Origin: JANQFV01 sp964468185
Lineage (GTDB): Bacteria; Planctomycetota; Phycisphaerae; UBA1845; Fen-1342
Direction of reading: 5' to 3'
Assembly (NCBI GenBank): GCA_964468185.1
Contig: CAYXTR010000007.1
Span: 97,913-161,912 of the forward strand
Length of the DNA stretch: 64,000 bases
The translations under genes were made by a program, and so were the position numbers. The first letter of the stretch is position 1. Each line of letters opens with the position of its first letter. This document shows, piece by piece, positions 1 through 8,280 of this stretch. A model generated the notes under the pieces. The model saw only the letters and a list, made by a program, of their open reading frames with translations. It searched no databases and was not told the origin of the DNA.

Positions 1-2763
1 GGGGAGACGCTGGTGTTTGCGCGGTGGGATCGGCTGTACGTGATGCAGGGCGAGGTGGGGCGCGCGCGGGAGCTTGACATCACGGCCGGCGGAGATCTGC
101 CGCGGAACGACGTCCAGTTGCAACGGTACACGCGCGGGGCGGACGAGGCTGAACCGTCGCCCGATGGGGACGAGATCGCATTGGTGGTGCATGGGGAGAT
201 TCTGGTGATCAAGACCGAGGAGGATCGTCCGACGCGGCAAGTGACCGATTCGGCAGCGCGCGATCATGACGTGACGTGGTCGCCGGACGGGAAGGCGCTG
301 TTCTTCGTTTCGGACATGGATGGGCAGGAGGACGTCTATCGGGCGACTTCGGCTGAGGAGCCGGCGAAGGCGTTGTCGGATTCACTGCGGTTCAAGATTG
401 AGCGGGTCACCGATAGTCCGGAATTGGAGTATGGCGCGCAGGTGTCGCCGGACGGGAAGCAGTTGGCGTATATCCGCGGTCTGGGAACGTTGATCATTCG
501 TGACCTGGAGACCGGTGAGGAGCGGGTGCTCGTCGATAGCTGGAATCGGCCGGGGTATCGCTGGTCGCCGGATAGTGAGTGGCTCGCGTACGCGTTGGAG
601 GATACGGAGCACAATTCGGACGTATGGGTGGTGCCGGCGGATGGTCGTGCGGCGGCGGTGAATGTGTCGCAGCATCCGGATTATGACGGGAATCCGCAGT
701 GGTCGGCGGATGGGGAGATGTTGGCATTTGCGTCCCGACGGCATGGGTTTGACACGGACTTGTATGTCGTCTTCCTGTCGGAGGAGATGCATGAGAAATC
801 GGCTGTGGAGTTTGATGAGTACTTCGAGGAGCGCGAAAAGGCGGTCAAGAAGCGTAAGCCGTTGAAGGAGGCGGTGGCGAGTGGGGAGATTGTGCTGGCG
901 GGGGCGGTCGTGGAGACGCAGCCGGCGGAGCCCGGCGTGGATGAGGCTTCGGAGGCGACGGATACGGCGCCGGCTGAAGATGCACCGTCGACGCAGCCTG
1001 TGGAGACCCAGCCGACCACGGCCCCGGCGGATGAGGAGGATGAGCTGGCGGCGCGGGTGCGTGAGTTGGTGAGGGAGATACTGGCGGCGGAGCGGGCAGG
1101 CGAAAAGAAGGAAAAGGACGACAAGGACGAGGAGAAGGCGGAGGAGGATGAAGCTGAGGATGTGGAAGAGGAGGATACGTACGAGCTGGAGACCTGTTGG
1201 CAGCGGATTCGGCGTGTGACGTCGCTCGAGGGGAACCAGTCGAACTTCGTGTTCTCGCCGACGGGCCAGACGCTGATTTTCACGTCATCGCATGAGGGGA
1301 GTGGGCGGACGTATTCGATTCAGTGGGATGGGTCGGAGCGGAAGCAGATTCTGGGATCTGGGGCGGGGGCGCTGCGGTGGAGCCTGGACGGAAAGCGCAT
1401 TTATTACGCGAGCGGCGGTGTGCCGCGGTCGTGTTCGCCGAGCGGATCGTCGCGGAAGACGCATGAGTTTCGGGCGAAGCTGGCGATTTCGTGGCGGGAG
1501 GAGGCGGCGCAGAAGTTTGCCGATGGTGCCAGGCGGCTCGGCATGCGGTTCTATCATCCGACGATGAAGGGGTTGGACTGGCCGGCGCTGACGGAGCGAT
1601 ACCGCGAGCTGGCGATCCGCACGCATACTGTTCCCGAGTTCAATAGTGTGTTCAACCGGCTGCTGGGCGAGTTGAATGCCTCGCACATGGGGATTTATGG
1701 GCCGAGTCAGGGCGGAACCGAGCGGGTCGGGTACTTGGGGTGTCGGTTTGACAAGGCGTACCCGGGGCCGGGGTTGAAGGTGCTGGAGGTGTTGCGGGAT
1801 TCACCGGCGGATCGGGCGGAGAGCCGGCTGGTGCCGGGCGACGTGATTCTGCGTGTGGATGGTCGGCCGGTGGGGCCCGAGTCGCCGATTGAGGAGGCAT
1901 TGATTGACAGCGTGGGGGATGAAGTGGTTCTCGAATATGAGCCGTCGCCGGATCGGGAAGGGGCGGTGGCGGAGGAGATGGGTGAGACGCAGCCCGCGAC
2001 GGAGACCGCGCCGGCCGCGCAGGCTGCCGGGGACGCGGTTGACGTGACGGCGGAGGTGGTGATTCGGCCGACGTCGTCCGGGGCGATCAGCGGTCTGCAA
2101 TACAAGGAATGGGTCCGGCGGAATCGGGAGTATGTGGAGGAGAAGTCGAAGGGCCGAATTGGCTATACGCACATTCGCAGCATGAACGAGTCGTCGTTCG
2201 AGGTATTTGAGCGCGATTTGTACGCGGCGGCGAACGGGCGGGACGGTCTGATCATCGACGTGCGGAGCAATGGCGGCGGCTGGACGGCGGACTGGGTGCT
2301 GGCGGTGCTCAATGTGCGGCGGCATGCTTATACGATTCAGCGCGGGGCGGAGCCCGGGTATCCGCAGGATCGGCTGATCTTCTATGCGTGGACGAAGCCG
2401 GCGACGATGATGTGCAACGAGCAGAGCTTTTCGAACGCCGAGATTGTCTCGCATGCATTCAAGAACCTGGAGCGCGGGCCGCTGGTGGGCATGACGTCGC
2501 CGGGCGGCGTGATCAGCACGGGTGGTTATCGGCTGATTGATGGGGCGCTGGTGCGGATGCCGATGCGCGGCTGGTACACGTTGCCGAGCGGGACCGATAT
2601 GGAAAACAATGGGGCCGAGCCGGACGTGAAGGTGGTGGTGCGACCGGCGCACGAGGTGGCGGGTGAGTTTCCGCAGCTTGATGCGGCGATTGTCGCGACG
2701 CTGCAACAGCTTGAGGAGCCAGCCGGTCCGATGACGATACCGACGGCCGATGAGATCGAGTAA
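1..2763 (+). CDS. Tricorn-type S41 protease, 5'-truncated by window edge
   Basis: The frame is open from base 1, so the true start lies upstream. The visible part (about 920 residues) begins in WD40/TolB-like beta-propeller blades with repeated 'SPDG' motifs. Next comes a Glu/Lys/Ala-rich charged linker (roughly residues 290-395, counted from the GTG at 13), more propeller sequence, a C1 core, a PDZ domain (about 570-650) and an S41 protease core. The tricorn Ser-His pair is visible as NASHMGIYG (S557, H558). The nucleophile region is NEQSFSNAE (likely S807), and a Glu sits in GAEPD (E869). By family knowledge, tricorn proteases degrade peptides in large assemblies. The gene overlaps the next one by 14 bases, which suggests translational coupling. 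The long acidic/basic linker is unusual. Cellular location cannot be judged because the N-terminus is missing. Confidence 0.88.
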   Translation, partial: GETLVFARWDRLYVMQGEVGRARELDITAGGDLPRNDVQLQRYTRGADEAEPSPDGDEIALVVHGEILVIKTEEDRPTRQVTDSAARDHDVTWSPDGKALFFVSDMDGQEDVYRATSAEEPAKALSDSLRFKIERVTDSPELEYGAQVSPDGKQLAYIRGLGTLIIRDLETGEERVLVDSWNRPGYRWSPDSEWLAYALEDTEHNSDVWVVPADGRAAAVNVSQHPDYDGNPQWSADGEMLAFASRRHGFDTDLYVVFLSEEMHEKSAVEFDEYFEEREKAVKKRKPLKEAVASGEIVLAGAVVETQPAEPGVDEASEATDTAPAEDAPSTQPVETQPTTAPADEEDELAARVRELVREILAAERAGEKKEKDDKDEEKAEEDEAEDVEEEDTYELETCWQRIRRVTSLEGNQSNFVFSPTGQTLIFTSSHEGSGRTYSIQWDGSERKQILGSGAGALRWSLDGKRIYYASGGVPRSCSPSGSSRKTHEFRAKLAISWREEAAQKFADGARRLGMRFYHPTMKGLDWPALTERYRELAIRTHTVPEFNSVFNRLLGELNASHMGIYGPSQGGTERVGYLGCRFDKAYPGPGLKVLEVLRDSPADRAESRLVPGDVILRVDGRPVGPESPIEEALIDSVGDEVVLEYEPSPDREGAVAEEMGETQPATETAPAAQAAGDAVDVTAEVVIRPTSSGAISGLQYKEWVRRNREYVEEKSKGRIGYTHIRSMNESSFEVFERDLYAAANGRDGLIIDVRSNGGGWTADWVLAVLNVRRHAYTIQRGAEPGYPQDRLIFYAWTKPATMMCNEQSFSNAEIVSHAFKNLERGPLVGMTSPGGVISTGGYRLIDGALVRMPMRGWYTLPSGTDMENNGAEPDVKVVVRPAHEVAGEFPQLDAAIVATLQQLEEPAGPMTIPTADEIE

Positions 2764-3955
2764 GCGTTTGGACGGGCCTGACGACGACGTGCGGTCGCGT
2801 GTTGCAGGGCGTGGGTCCGGTCTGTGGCGAACGTTGGATCGAGCGATCTGGATGTTTCTGGCGGGGGTGGCGGCTGGCGGGCTCGGTGTGACCCTGGTGC
2901 TATGGGGCGCGTGGGGTACGCCACGGGAGCCGGAGGGGCCGGACCCGCTGACGACGCCGGCTGAGGCGTACTCGTGGACGGAGCAGCCGGCGCCGGCGTT
3001 TCCGCTGCCGCCGTATGCGAAGTTTCTGGAGGGGGTGATCATTGTGCTGGATCCGGGACATGTGGGGCAGCGTGATCCGGGGGGTGACTGGAAGCGCGGA
3101 CCGACAGGCTTGCGCGAAGCGGAGGTGAATCTGCGGGTCTGTCGATTTCTGCTTGAGTTTTTGGAGGCGTCGGGCGCCCGGGTGGTGATGACGCGGGAGG
3201 AGGATCGTTCGCTGGATTTGCCGGATGCGGAGGACTTGCGGCGGCGGGTGGCGGTGGCGAACGACTTGCGGGCGGATCTGCTCTTGTCGGTGCATCACAA
3301 TGGTGCGGCGTCGCCGGAAGCGAATTACACCTCGGTGTTCTTTCATGGGGATCCGGGAGAGAGCGCCCGCAGTGTGAGCGCGGCGCGGCACTTGGCGGCG
3401 GGGCTGCACGATGCGCTGCGGCTGGAGACGCAGCTGGCGTGTGCGGTGCTGAGTGACCGGGTGATCTTTCCGGAGCGCGGGTTCGCGGTGTTGCGGGAGG
3501 CGGAGGTGCCGGCGGTGCTGACGGAGGGTTCTTTTCATTCGCATCCGGCGGAGGAAGCGCGGCTGCGGGATCCGGTGTACAACCGGCGGGAGGCGTATGG
3601 GTTGTTCCTCGGGCTGGCGCGGTGGGCGCGGGCGGGTTTGCCGCGGGTGCGGTTGGTGGAGTCGGCCACGCAGCCGGCGCGACCCGGCGGGGAGGTACTG
3701 GTCAGGCTGGATGATGGCTTGCGGTCGCGGGGTGGGTGGGGGAGCGATCAGCCGCACTGGCTGCGGCAGACATTGCGGGTGGCGCTGGATGGGCGGCCGG
3801 TGGCTCATCGGGTGGTGGACGGTGAGACGGGGGTGCGGGTGCGGTTGCCGCGGGGGCTGGGGCCGGGGGTGCACACGTTGCGGGTGGATTTTGCGAATTT
3901 GTTTGGCCAGCACGTGCTCCACCCGGAGCTGGAGCTCGTGGTCGGGCGGAGGTAG
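2750..3955 (+). CDS. N-acetylmuramoyl-L-alanine amidase (Amidase_3 type), membrane-anchored
   Basis: A 401-residue protein with one N-terminal membrane segment (about 32-54) and a periplasmic Amidase_3 domain (about 96-295). The zinc-site pattern is visible: H104 in LDPGHVG, E123 in GLREAEVNL, H182 in SVHHNG, and the catalytic Glu E259 in LTEGSF. By family knowledge it cleaves the amide bond between muramic acid and the stem peptide of peptidoglycan. Residues 300-401 form an extra C-terminal region that looks like a beta domain; I do not recognise it. Translation starts at an ATG inside the end of the tricorn-like gene (14-base overlap), so the two are probably co-translated. Planctomycetes with such genes are consistent with the now accepted presence of peptidoglycan in the phylum. 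Confidence 0.88.
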   Translation: MRSSKRLDGPDDDVRSRVAGRGSGLWRTLDRAIWMFLAGVAAGGLGVTLVLWGAWGTPREPEGPDPLTTPAEAYSWTEQPAPAFPLPPYAKFLEGVIIVLDPGHVGQRDPGGDWKRGPTGLREAEVNLRVCRFLLEFLEASGARVVMTREEDRSLDLPDAEDLRRRVAVANDLRADLLLSVHHNGAASPEANYTSVFFHGDPGESARSVSAARHLAAGLHDALRLETQLACAVLSDRVIFPERGFAVLREAEVPAVLTEGSFHSHPAEEARLRDPVYNRREAYGLFLGLARWARAGLPRVRLVESATQPARPGGEVLVRLDDGLRSRGGWGSDQPHWLRQTLRVALDGRPVAHRVVDGETGVRVRLPRGLGPGVHTLRVDFANLFGQHVLHPELELVVGRR

Positions 3956-3980
3956 GAGGGGGAAACCTGGGCGCAGCAAA

Positions 3981-4010
3981 GCGGCCCGTCACACGCTCGC
4001 GACGGGCCGC
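3981..4010. terminator. Hairpin between convergent genes
   Basis: A perfect 10-bp inverted repeat (GCGGCCCGTC and GACGGGCCGC) with a 10-base loop sits between the stops of two convergent genes. There is no clear T-tract on either side, so it is a likely but not classical bidirectional terminator. Confidence 0.5.
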
Positions 4011-4084
4011 ACGCTGACGAAACAGCAGGCTGCGGTCCAAAAGTGCTCTTTAGTCGGTTCTACAGAGACGGATGTTCCAGCAGC

Positions 4085-4552
4085 CTACCAGTTGTAATTC
4101 TTGAACGGCGTGGCCGTCGGGGTCTTGGTGGTGGCGACGAGCCAGCAGTTCCCCTTGCCGCGGGTCACGTCCTTGATCGTGCGGCCGAACTTCTGGGTGA
4201 GGTACTGGCGCGCGGCGCGCGGCGTGCTGTTGGCGAACTTCTGGCCGAAGTAGTTGCAGAAGTCCTTGTTGGTGAACTTGTAGACGGGGTTGCCGTTGTT
4301 GACGTACTTGACCCACTTCTTGGCGATGGTGGGTGAAAGCTGGGTCTTCTGGCCGGCGCCCTTGAACTGGGTGTACACGTTCTTGTACGAACCCATCCGC
4401 CACTCGCATTCCTGGCGCGGCGTGTTGAACTTTGGCGAATTGCACGCCCACTTGTTGGTCGTGGTGGTCGTGCGGTTGGTCTTGCTGGTCCGGTTGGTCT
4501 TGGTACGGTAGTTGGTCTTGCGGGTTCTGGTCGTGGTCTTCTTCGGTCGCAT
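4085..4552 (-). CDS. Small basic Thr/Lys/Arg-rich protein, unknown function
   Basis: A 155-residue protein. I chose the ATG at 4552 because GGAGAG lies 5-8 bases upstream; the open frame runs on to 4603 without a ribosome site. Residues 2-34 are a low-complexity tail almost entirely of Thr, Lys, Arg and Asn, resembling the tails of nucleic-acid-binding proteins. The remaining part is a compact domain rich in aromatic residues, Lys and Asn, with Cys and Trp (for example NKWACNSP, CEWRMGSYKN, CNYFGQKF, GNCWLVATTK). There is no signal peptide or membrane segment. Its Asn/Lys/Thr-rich composition with AAC/AAG/ACC codons differs from the Ala/Arg/Gly-rich neighbours, as in highly expressed genes. 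It is transcribed alone, away from nfeD. DNA or RNA binding is only a guess from charge. Confidence 0.7.
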   Translation of the reverse strand: MRPKKTTTRTRKTNYRTKTNRTSKTNRTTTTTNKWACNSPKFNTPRQECEWRMGSYKNVYTQFKGAGQKTQLSPTIAKKWVKYVNNGNPVYKFTNKDFCNYFGQKFANSTPRAARQYLTQKFGRTIKDVTRGKGNCWLVATTKTPTATPFKNYNW

Positions 4553-4731
4553 AAGGCTCTCCACTCTCGCCTGCTGTTCGTCTGGGAAAATCAACACTCT
4601 CACTCATATCGGGAACACGAGCGCAAAAGTTGAATAATGGAGCGCGGGTTGGGCGCGGTTCGCGGGCTGCGGCGGGGGATCTTACGGGTTCCGACGACGG
4701 CACCGCCCGCGTCGGGTATGATTAGGACGGA

Positions 4732-4754
4732 GCGGGGGTCCGTGGTGACCCCGC
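4732..4754 (+). promoter_or_regulatory. Hairpin in the nfeD 5' leader
   Basis: GCGGGGGTC pairs with GACCCCGC (one bulge) just before the GGAGG ribosome site at about 4762. A TATGAT hexamer at 4717-4722 could be the -10 of the operon promoter, but no good -35 is seen. The hairpin lies between that possible start and the ribosome site. Confidence 0.3.
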
Positions 4755-4776
4755 AGTCTAGCTGGAGGATGACGAC

Positions 4777-6414
4777 ATGCGTCGGCGGCAAGCACGAGCG
4801 CCAGAGTGGCGGGTGATACGGTGGGGACGGCGGGCGTTGGCAGGGCTGGTTCTGCTGGCGTTGCTGGCGATGATTGTGCCTCCGCTGGGGGCACAAACGA
4901 CGTCATCATCCGGAATCGGAGCACTGATACCGATTCGGGGCACGATCGACAATATCACGCTGGAAAGCCTGGAAAGGCGGATTCAGGATGCGCGTGACCA
5001 GGGCGCGACCACGCTGATCTTCGAGATGGATACGCCGGGCGGCCTGGTATCGAGCGCCCTCGAAATCTGCCGGCTCATCGAGAATCAGCCGGAGGAAATT
5101 CGGACGGTCGCGTGGGTGAATCCGGATGCGTACAGCGCGGGGGCGATGATCTCGGTGGCCTGCAACGAGATTTGGATGAGTCCGAGTTCCTCGATTGGGG
5201 ACTGTGCTCCGATCATGATTTCGCCGGGCGGGCCGGTCGAGATGGGCGAGACGGAACGGGCGAAGATTGAAAGTCCGATTTTGCAGAAATTTCGTGACGC
5301 GGCGATTCGGAATGGCTACGACCTGCTGCTGTCCCGCGCGATGGTGACGGCCAACGTGGAAGTGTGGTGGGTGGAGCATCCGGAGACGGGTGAGCGGCGT
5401 TTTGTCACGGGGGAGGAGAAGGATGAGCTGCTCGGGCGTGGCGACGAAGAGGCGGGGACCACGCAGCCGGCGGCGAGTTCGTGGCGATTGGTTGAGACGT
5501 ACGTCGATGCACGGACGGGGGAGCCGGTGCCGGTGGAGCAGCCGGTGGACCGGGAGAACACGCTGCTGACGATGTCGCAGTCGGACGCGGTGGCGTTTGG
5601 CTTTGCGAAGGGGATCGTGGCCAATGTGGGCGAGCTGACGGAGGAACTGCAACTCAGCGCCATCCCGATGGAGATGGAACGGAGCGGGTGGGAGATCTTT
5701 GCCGCGTGGATGAACAGTCCGATTGTGCGCGGTGTTCTGCTGGCGATCGTGCTCATGGGAGCGTGGGCCGAGCTGCAATCGCCGGGGCTGATATTGCCGG
5801 GGACGGCGGCGCTCGTGGCACTGATTCTGTTTCTGGTAGCGCCGTATGCCTCCGGGCTGGCGAATATCTGGACGCTGTTGCTGATTGCGGCGGGCGTGAT
5901 TCTGCTGGGCGTGGAGGTGTTTGTGTTGCCCGGGTTCGGGGTGGCGGGTTTTCTGGGTGTGGCGCTGGTGGCGGTGGGGATGATTGCGACGTTTGTGCCC
6001 GCGACGCCGCCGGAGCTGCCGACGTTTTCGTTGCAGCAGACCTGGGATGGGCTGTTGACGGGGATCAAGGTGATGGTTGGCAGTGTGCTGGTATCGATGG
6101 TGGGGATCATGCTGTTGATTCGCTACCTGCCGGAGTCACGGCTCGGGCGTGGCATCATTCTGGCGGACGCCACGGGTGGATCGGTGACGCGTGTGGAAGA
6201 TCAGCCGGCGGTCGCCTTGCCGGGTGATGTCGGCGTTGTGACGGGTGCGCTGCGACCGGGTGGTCAGGCGCGGTTTGGGCAGGAGATCGTGGACGTGCAT
6301 AGTCAGTCCGGCTATGTTGATGCCGGGCGCCGTGTGCAGGTCATCAAGCGGGACGGCATGCATATCTTTGTGCGGCCGTTGCCGGAAGAAGATGCGGGTG
6401 CGACGCAGAGCTAA
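4777..6414 (+). CDS. NfeD-like membrane-bound ClpP-class serine protease
   Basis: A 545-residue protein with a signal peptide (about 20-40), a ClpP-class protease domain (about 45-290), a block of membrane segments (about 318-450) and a C-terminal NfeD OB-fold domain (about 465-535). The Ser-Lys dyad of the archaeal 1510-N family is visible as S120 in DAYSAGAMI and K163 about 43 residues later. Helix-disrupting inserts in the protease domain (about 190-265, 'TTQPAASSW') lengthen it compared with the archaeal model. The start ATG has GGAGG upstream. It is followed 20 bases later by floA, the same pairing as Bacillus yqeZ-yqfA. By family knowledge these proteins act in membrane microdomains and cleave hydrophobic stomatin/flotillin-type partners. 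Confidence 0.9.
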   Translation: MRRRQARAPEWRVIRWGRRALAGLVLLALLAMIVPPLGAQTTSSSGIGALIPIRGTIDNITLESLERRIQDARDQGATTLIFEMDTPGGLVSSALEICRLIENQPEEIRTVAWVNPDAYSAGAMISVACNEIWMSPSSSIGDCAPIMISPGGPVEMGETERAKIESPILQKFRDAAIRNGYDLLLSRAMVTANVEVWWVEHPETGERRFVTGEEKDELLGRGDEEAGTTQPAASSWRLVETYVDARTGEPVPVEQPVDRENTLLTMSQSDAVAFGFAKGIVANVGELTEELQLSAIPMEMERSGWEIFAAWMNSPIVRGVLLAIVLMGAWAELQSPGLILPGTAALVALILFLVAPYASGLANIWTLLLIAAGVILLGVEVFVLPGFGVAGFLGVALVAVGMIATFVPATPPELPTFSLQQTWDGLLTGIKVMVGSVLVSMVGIMLLIRYLPESRLGRGIILADATGGSVTRVEDQPAVALPGDVGVVTGALRPGGQARFGQEIVDVHSQSGYVDAGRRVQVIKRDGMHIFVRPLPEEDAGATQS

Positions 6415-6434
6415 GCGCGATGAAGGGATAAACG

Positions 6435-7469
6435 ATGGATGCGATTTGGTGGGTGCTAGGCGGCCTGTTACTGCTGGTCCTGTTTGGGGCCGTGATTGTC
6501 TTTGCGAACTTCGGGCGGCTGTGGCTGACGGCCTACTCGGCGAAGACGCAGGTGTTCTTCCGCGAGCTGATCGGGATGTGGCTGCGGCGGGTGAACAGTG
6601 GCGTGATTGTGCATACGAAGATTCAGGCGTGGAAGGCGGGTCTGACGGACATCACGACGACCGCCCTCGAGAATCACTATCTGGCGCGGGGCCGCGTGCC
6701 GAATGTGGTGCAGGCGCTGATTTCGGCCGAACGCGCCAAAATTGCGCTGGATTTCCGGACGGCATGTGCGATTGACCTGGCGGGCCGTGACATTGTGGAC
6801 GCGGTCCAGACGAGTGTGAATCCGAAGGTGATTGACTGTCCGAATCCGGCTTCGGGGCGGACGACGATTGATGCGGTGGCCAAGGATGGGATTCAGCTCA
6901 AGGTGCGGGCACGGGTGACGGTACGGACGAACATCCAGCGGCTGGTGGGTGGTGCAACCGAGGAGACGGTCGTTGCGCGTGTGGGCGAGGGCATCGTGTC
7001 GGCGATCGGCTCGGCCGAGACGCACAAGGATGTGCTGGAGAATCCGGACAGTATCTCGCGGGCGGTGTTGCAGAAGGGGCTTGATGCGGGGACGGCCTAC
7101 GAGATCATGTCGATCGACATTGCCGACGTGGATGTCGGGACGAACATCGGCGCGCGGCTTCAGGCGGATCAGGCCGAGGCGGATAAGAAGCGCTTTCAGG
7201 CGGAGGCGGAGAAGCGGCGGGCGATGGCGATTGCCCAGGAGCAGGAGAACATTGCGAAGGTGGCCGAGAACCGGGCACTGGTGGTACTGGCCGAGGCGGA
7301 GGTGCCGAAGGCGATCGCCGACGCGTTCCGGGCGGGCAATCTGGGGCTGATGGACTACTACCGGCTGCGCAACATCGAGTCGGATACGAACATGCGGGAT
7401 CATATTTCCGGTAAGGACCAGGGCGGTTCGGATGCGGATCGGCCATTGACGGACGAGTCGGGAGAGTAG
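6435..7469 (+). CDS. floA: Flotillin-like protein FloA (UPF0365)
   Basis: A 344-residue protein with one N-terminal membrane hairpin or segment (about 4-26), an SPFH/PHB-like domain (about 30-230) and an Ala/Glu-rich coiled coil (about 235-300; QADQAEADKKRFQAEAEKRR). FloA-specific stretches such as SVNPKVIDCPNP and ARVTVRTNIQRLVGGATEET are visible. By family knowledge FloA scaffolds lipid microdomains and affects membrane fluidity and protein secretion. It lies 20 bases after the nfeD-like gene and 7 bases before the next gene, so the three form one operon. Confidence 0.95.
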   Translation: MDAIWWVLGGLLLLVLFGAVIVFANFGRLWLTAYSAKTQVFFRELIGMWLRRVNSGVIVHTKIQAWKAGLTDITTTALENHYLARGRVPNVVQALISAERAKIALDFRTACAIDLAGRDIVDAVQTSVNPKVIDCPNPASGRTTIDAVAKDGIQLKVRARVTVRTNIQRLVGGATEETVVARVGEGIVSAIGSAETHKDVLENPDSISRAVLQKGLDAGTAYEIMSIDIADVDVGTNIGARLQADQAEADKKRFQAEAEKRRAMAIAQEQENIAKVAENRALVVLAEAEVPKAIADAFRAGNLGLMDYYRLRNIESDTNMRDHISGKDQGGSDADRPLTDESGE

Positions 7470-7476
7470 AGCGCTC

Positions 7477-8169
7477 GTGAGTGGCTGGATGATCAACATC
7501 CTGGCGGACGGCGACCTCACCGGCGCGATTGTGATGCTGGTGGTTGCCGGCGCGAGCGTCCTGGGGCACCTCCTCCAGAAGAAGAAGGAGGGCGAGAAGA
7601 AGTCCACCCCGCCGGACCCGCGGCAGAAGCGGCGGGAGGCCGAGCGGGCGGCGCCGACGCGGACGCATCCGCCGCAGCGGCCCCGGCCGCCGCAACCGAC
7701 CGAGGCGAGGTCGGAGCCGTCGGTGCCGCGACGTGAGCAACGGCCAACGGTCGGTCCGGGCCGGCGGCCGGAGCGACCGGTGAAGCTGGAGCCGGTGGGA
7801 AGGCGTCGTCCGGTTCGCCAGTCTTATGAGCATGGGTCCTCGCCGACGACCTACGGGCCCCGACCGCCGGTCCGCGTGCGGCCGGCGGCACGCGCACCGG
7901 AGCCGGTGCCGCGGGCGGATGTCGCACGGCGGCGCGACATCTACGAATCCGAGATCGGGTCTGGTGAAACTGAGATTGCCGGGGTGGAGCGGCCCGTGCC
8001 GGCGCGGGGCGTCGTTCGGACGCGGGAGCCGTCGGCGGGGCGAGCGGAACCGGCTTTATCGGAGCGGGTGCGGGCGATGCTGGCAGCGCGAGGCGATTTG
8101 AAGGCTGCGATTGTGCTCAGCGAGATTCTGGATCCGCCGCTGGCGCTACGGGATCGGCAGCGGTATTGA
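7477..8169 (+). CDS. Proline/arginine-rich membrane-anchored protein, third gene of nfeD-floA operon
   Basis: A 230-residue protein starting at a GTG 7 bases after floA (an ATG four codons later is also possible). One hydrophobic segment (about 6-30) is followed by a long disordered Pro/Arg/Glu-rich stretch (about 35-190). A short conserved-looking C-terminal helix follows (about 195-225), reading RVRAMLAARGDLKAAIVLSE then ILDPPLALR. I recall this 'KxAIVLSEIL..P.ALR' tail from small planctomycetal proteins of unknown function. It probably serves the FloA membrane domain, but only position supports this. Confidence 0.65.
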   Translation: MSGWMINILADGDLTGAIVMLVVAGASVLGHLLQKKKEGEKKSTPPDPRQKRREAERAAPTRTHPPQRPRPPQPTEARSEPSVPRREQRPTVGPGRRPERPVKLEPVGRRRPVRQSYEHGSSPTTYGPRPPVRVRPAARAPEPVPRADVARRRDIYESEIGSGETEIAGVERPVPARGVVRTREPSAGRAEPALSERVRAMLAARGDLKAAIVLSEILDPPLALRDRQRY

Positions 8170-8191
8170 GCGTCGGTGTCCTGCCGGCGTT

Positions 8192-8219
8192 TTGCGGATT
8201 GTCTTCCTCGGACTAAACT
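8192..8219 (+). promoter_or_regulatory. Candidate sigma-70 promoter for valS
   Basis: TTGCGG (8192-8197) and TAAACT (8214-8219) are separated by 16 bases, about 60 bases upstream of the valS ATG. It lies just after the stop of the previous gene. This is a match by eye only. Confidence 0.35.
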
Positions 8220-8280
8220 GTTCGTTTTGCCGCATTGGCGCGGACGGTGGCTGTATGGCCTGAGGGAAGCGAGAGTCGTC

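Noticed and set aside
8176..8280. N-terminal extension of ValRS
   Set aside because: The extra 35 codons do not resemble ValRS, and a promoter-like sequence lies inside them; the ATG at 8281 begins the family sequence.
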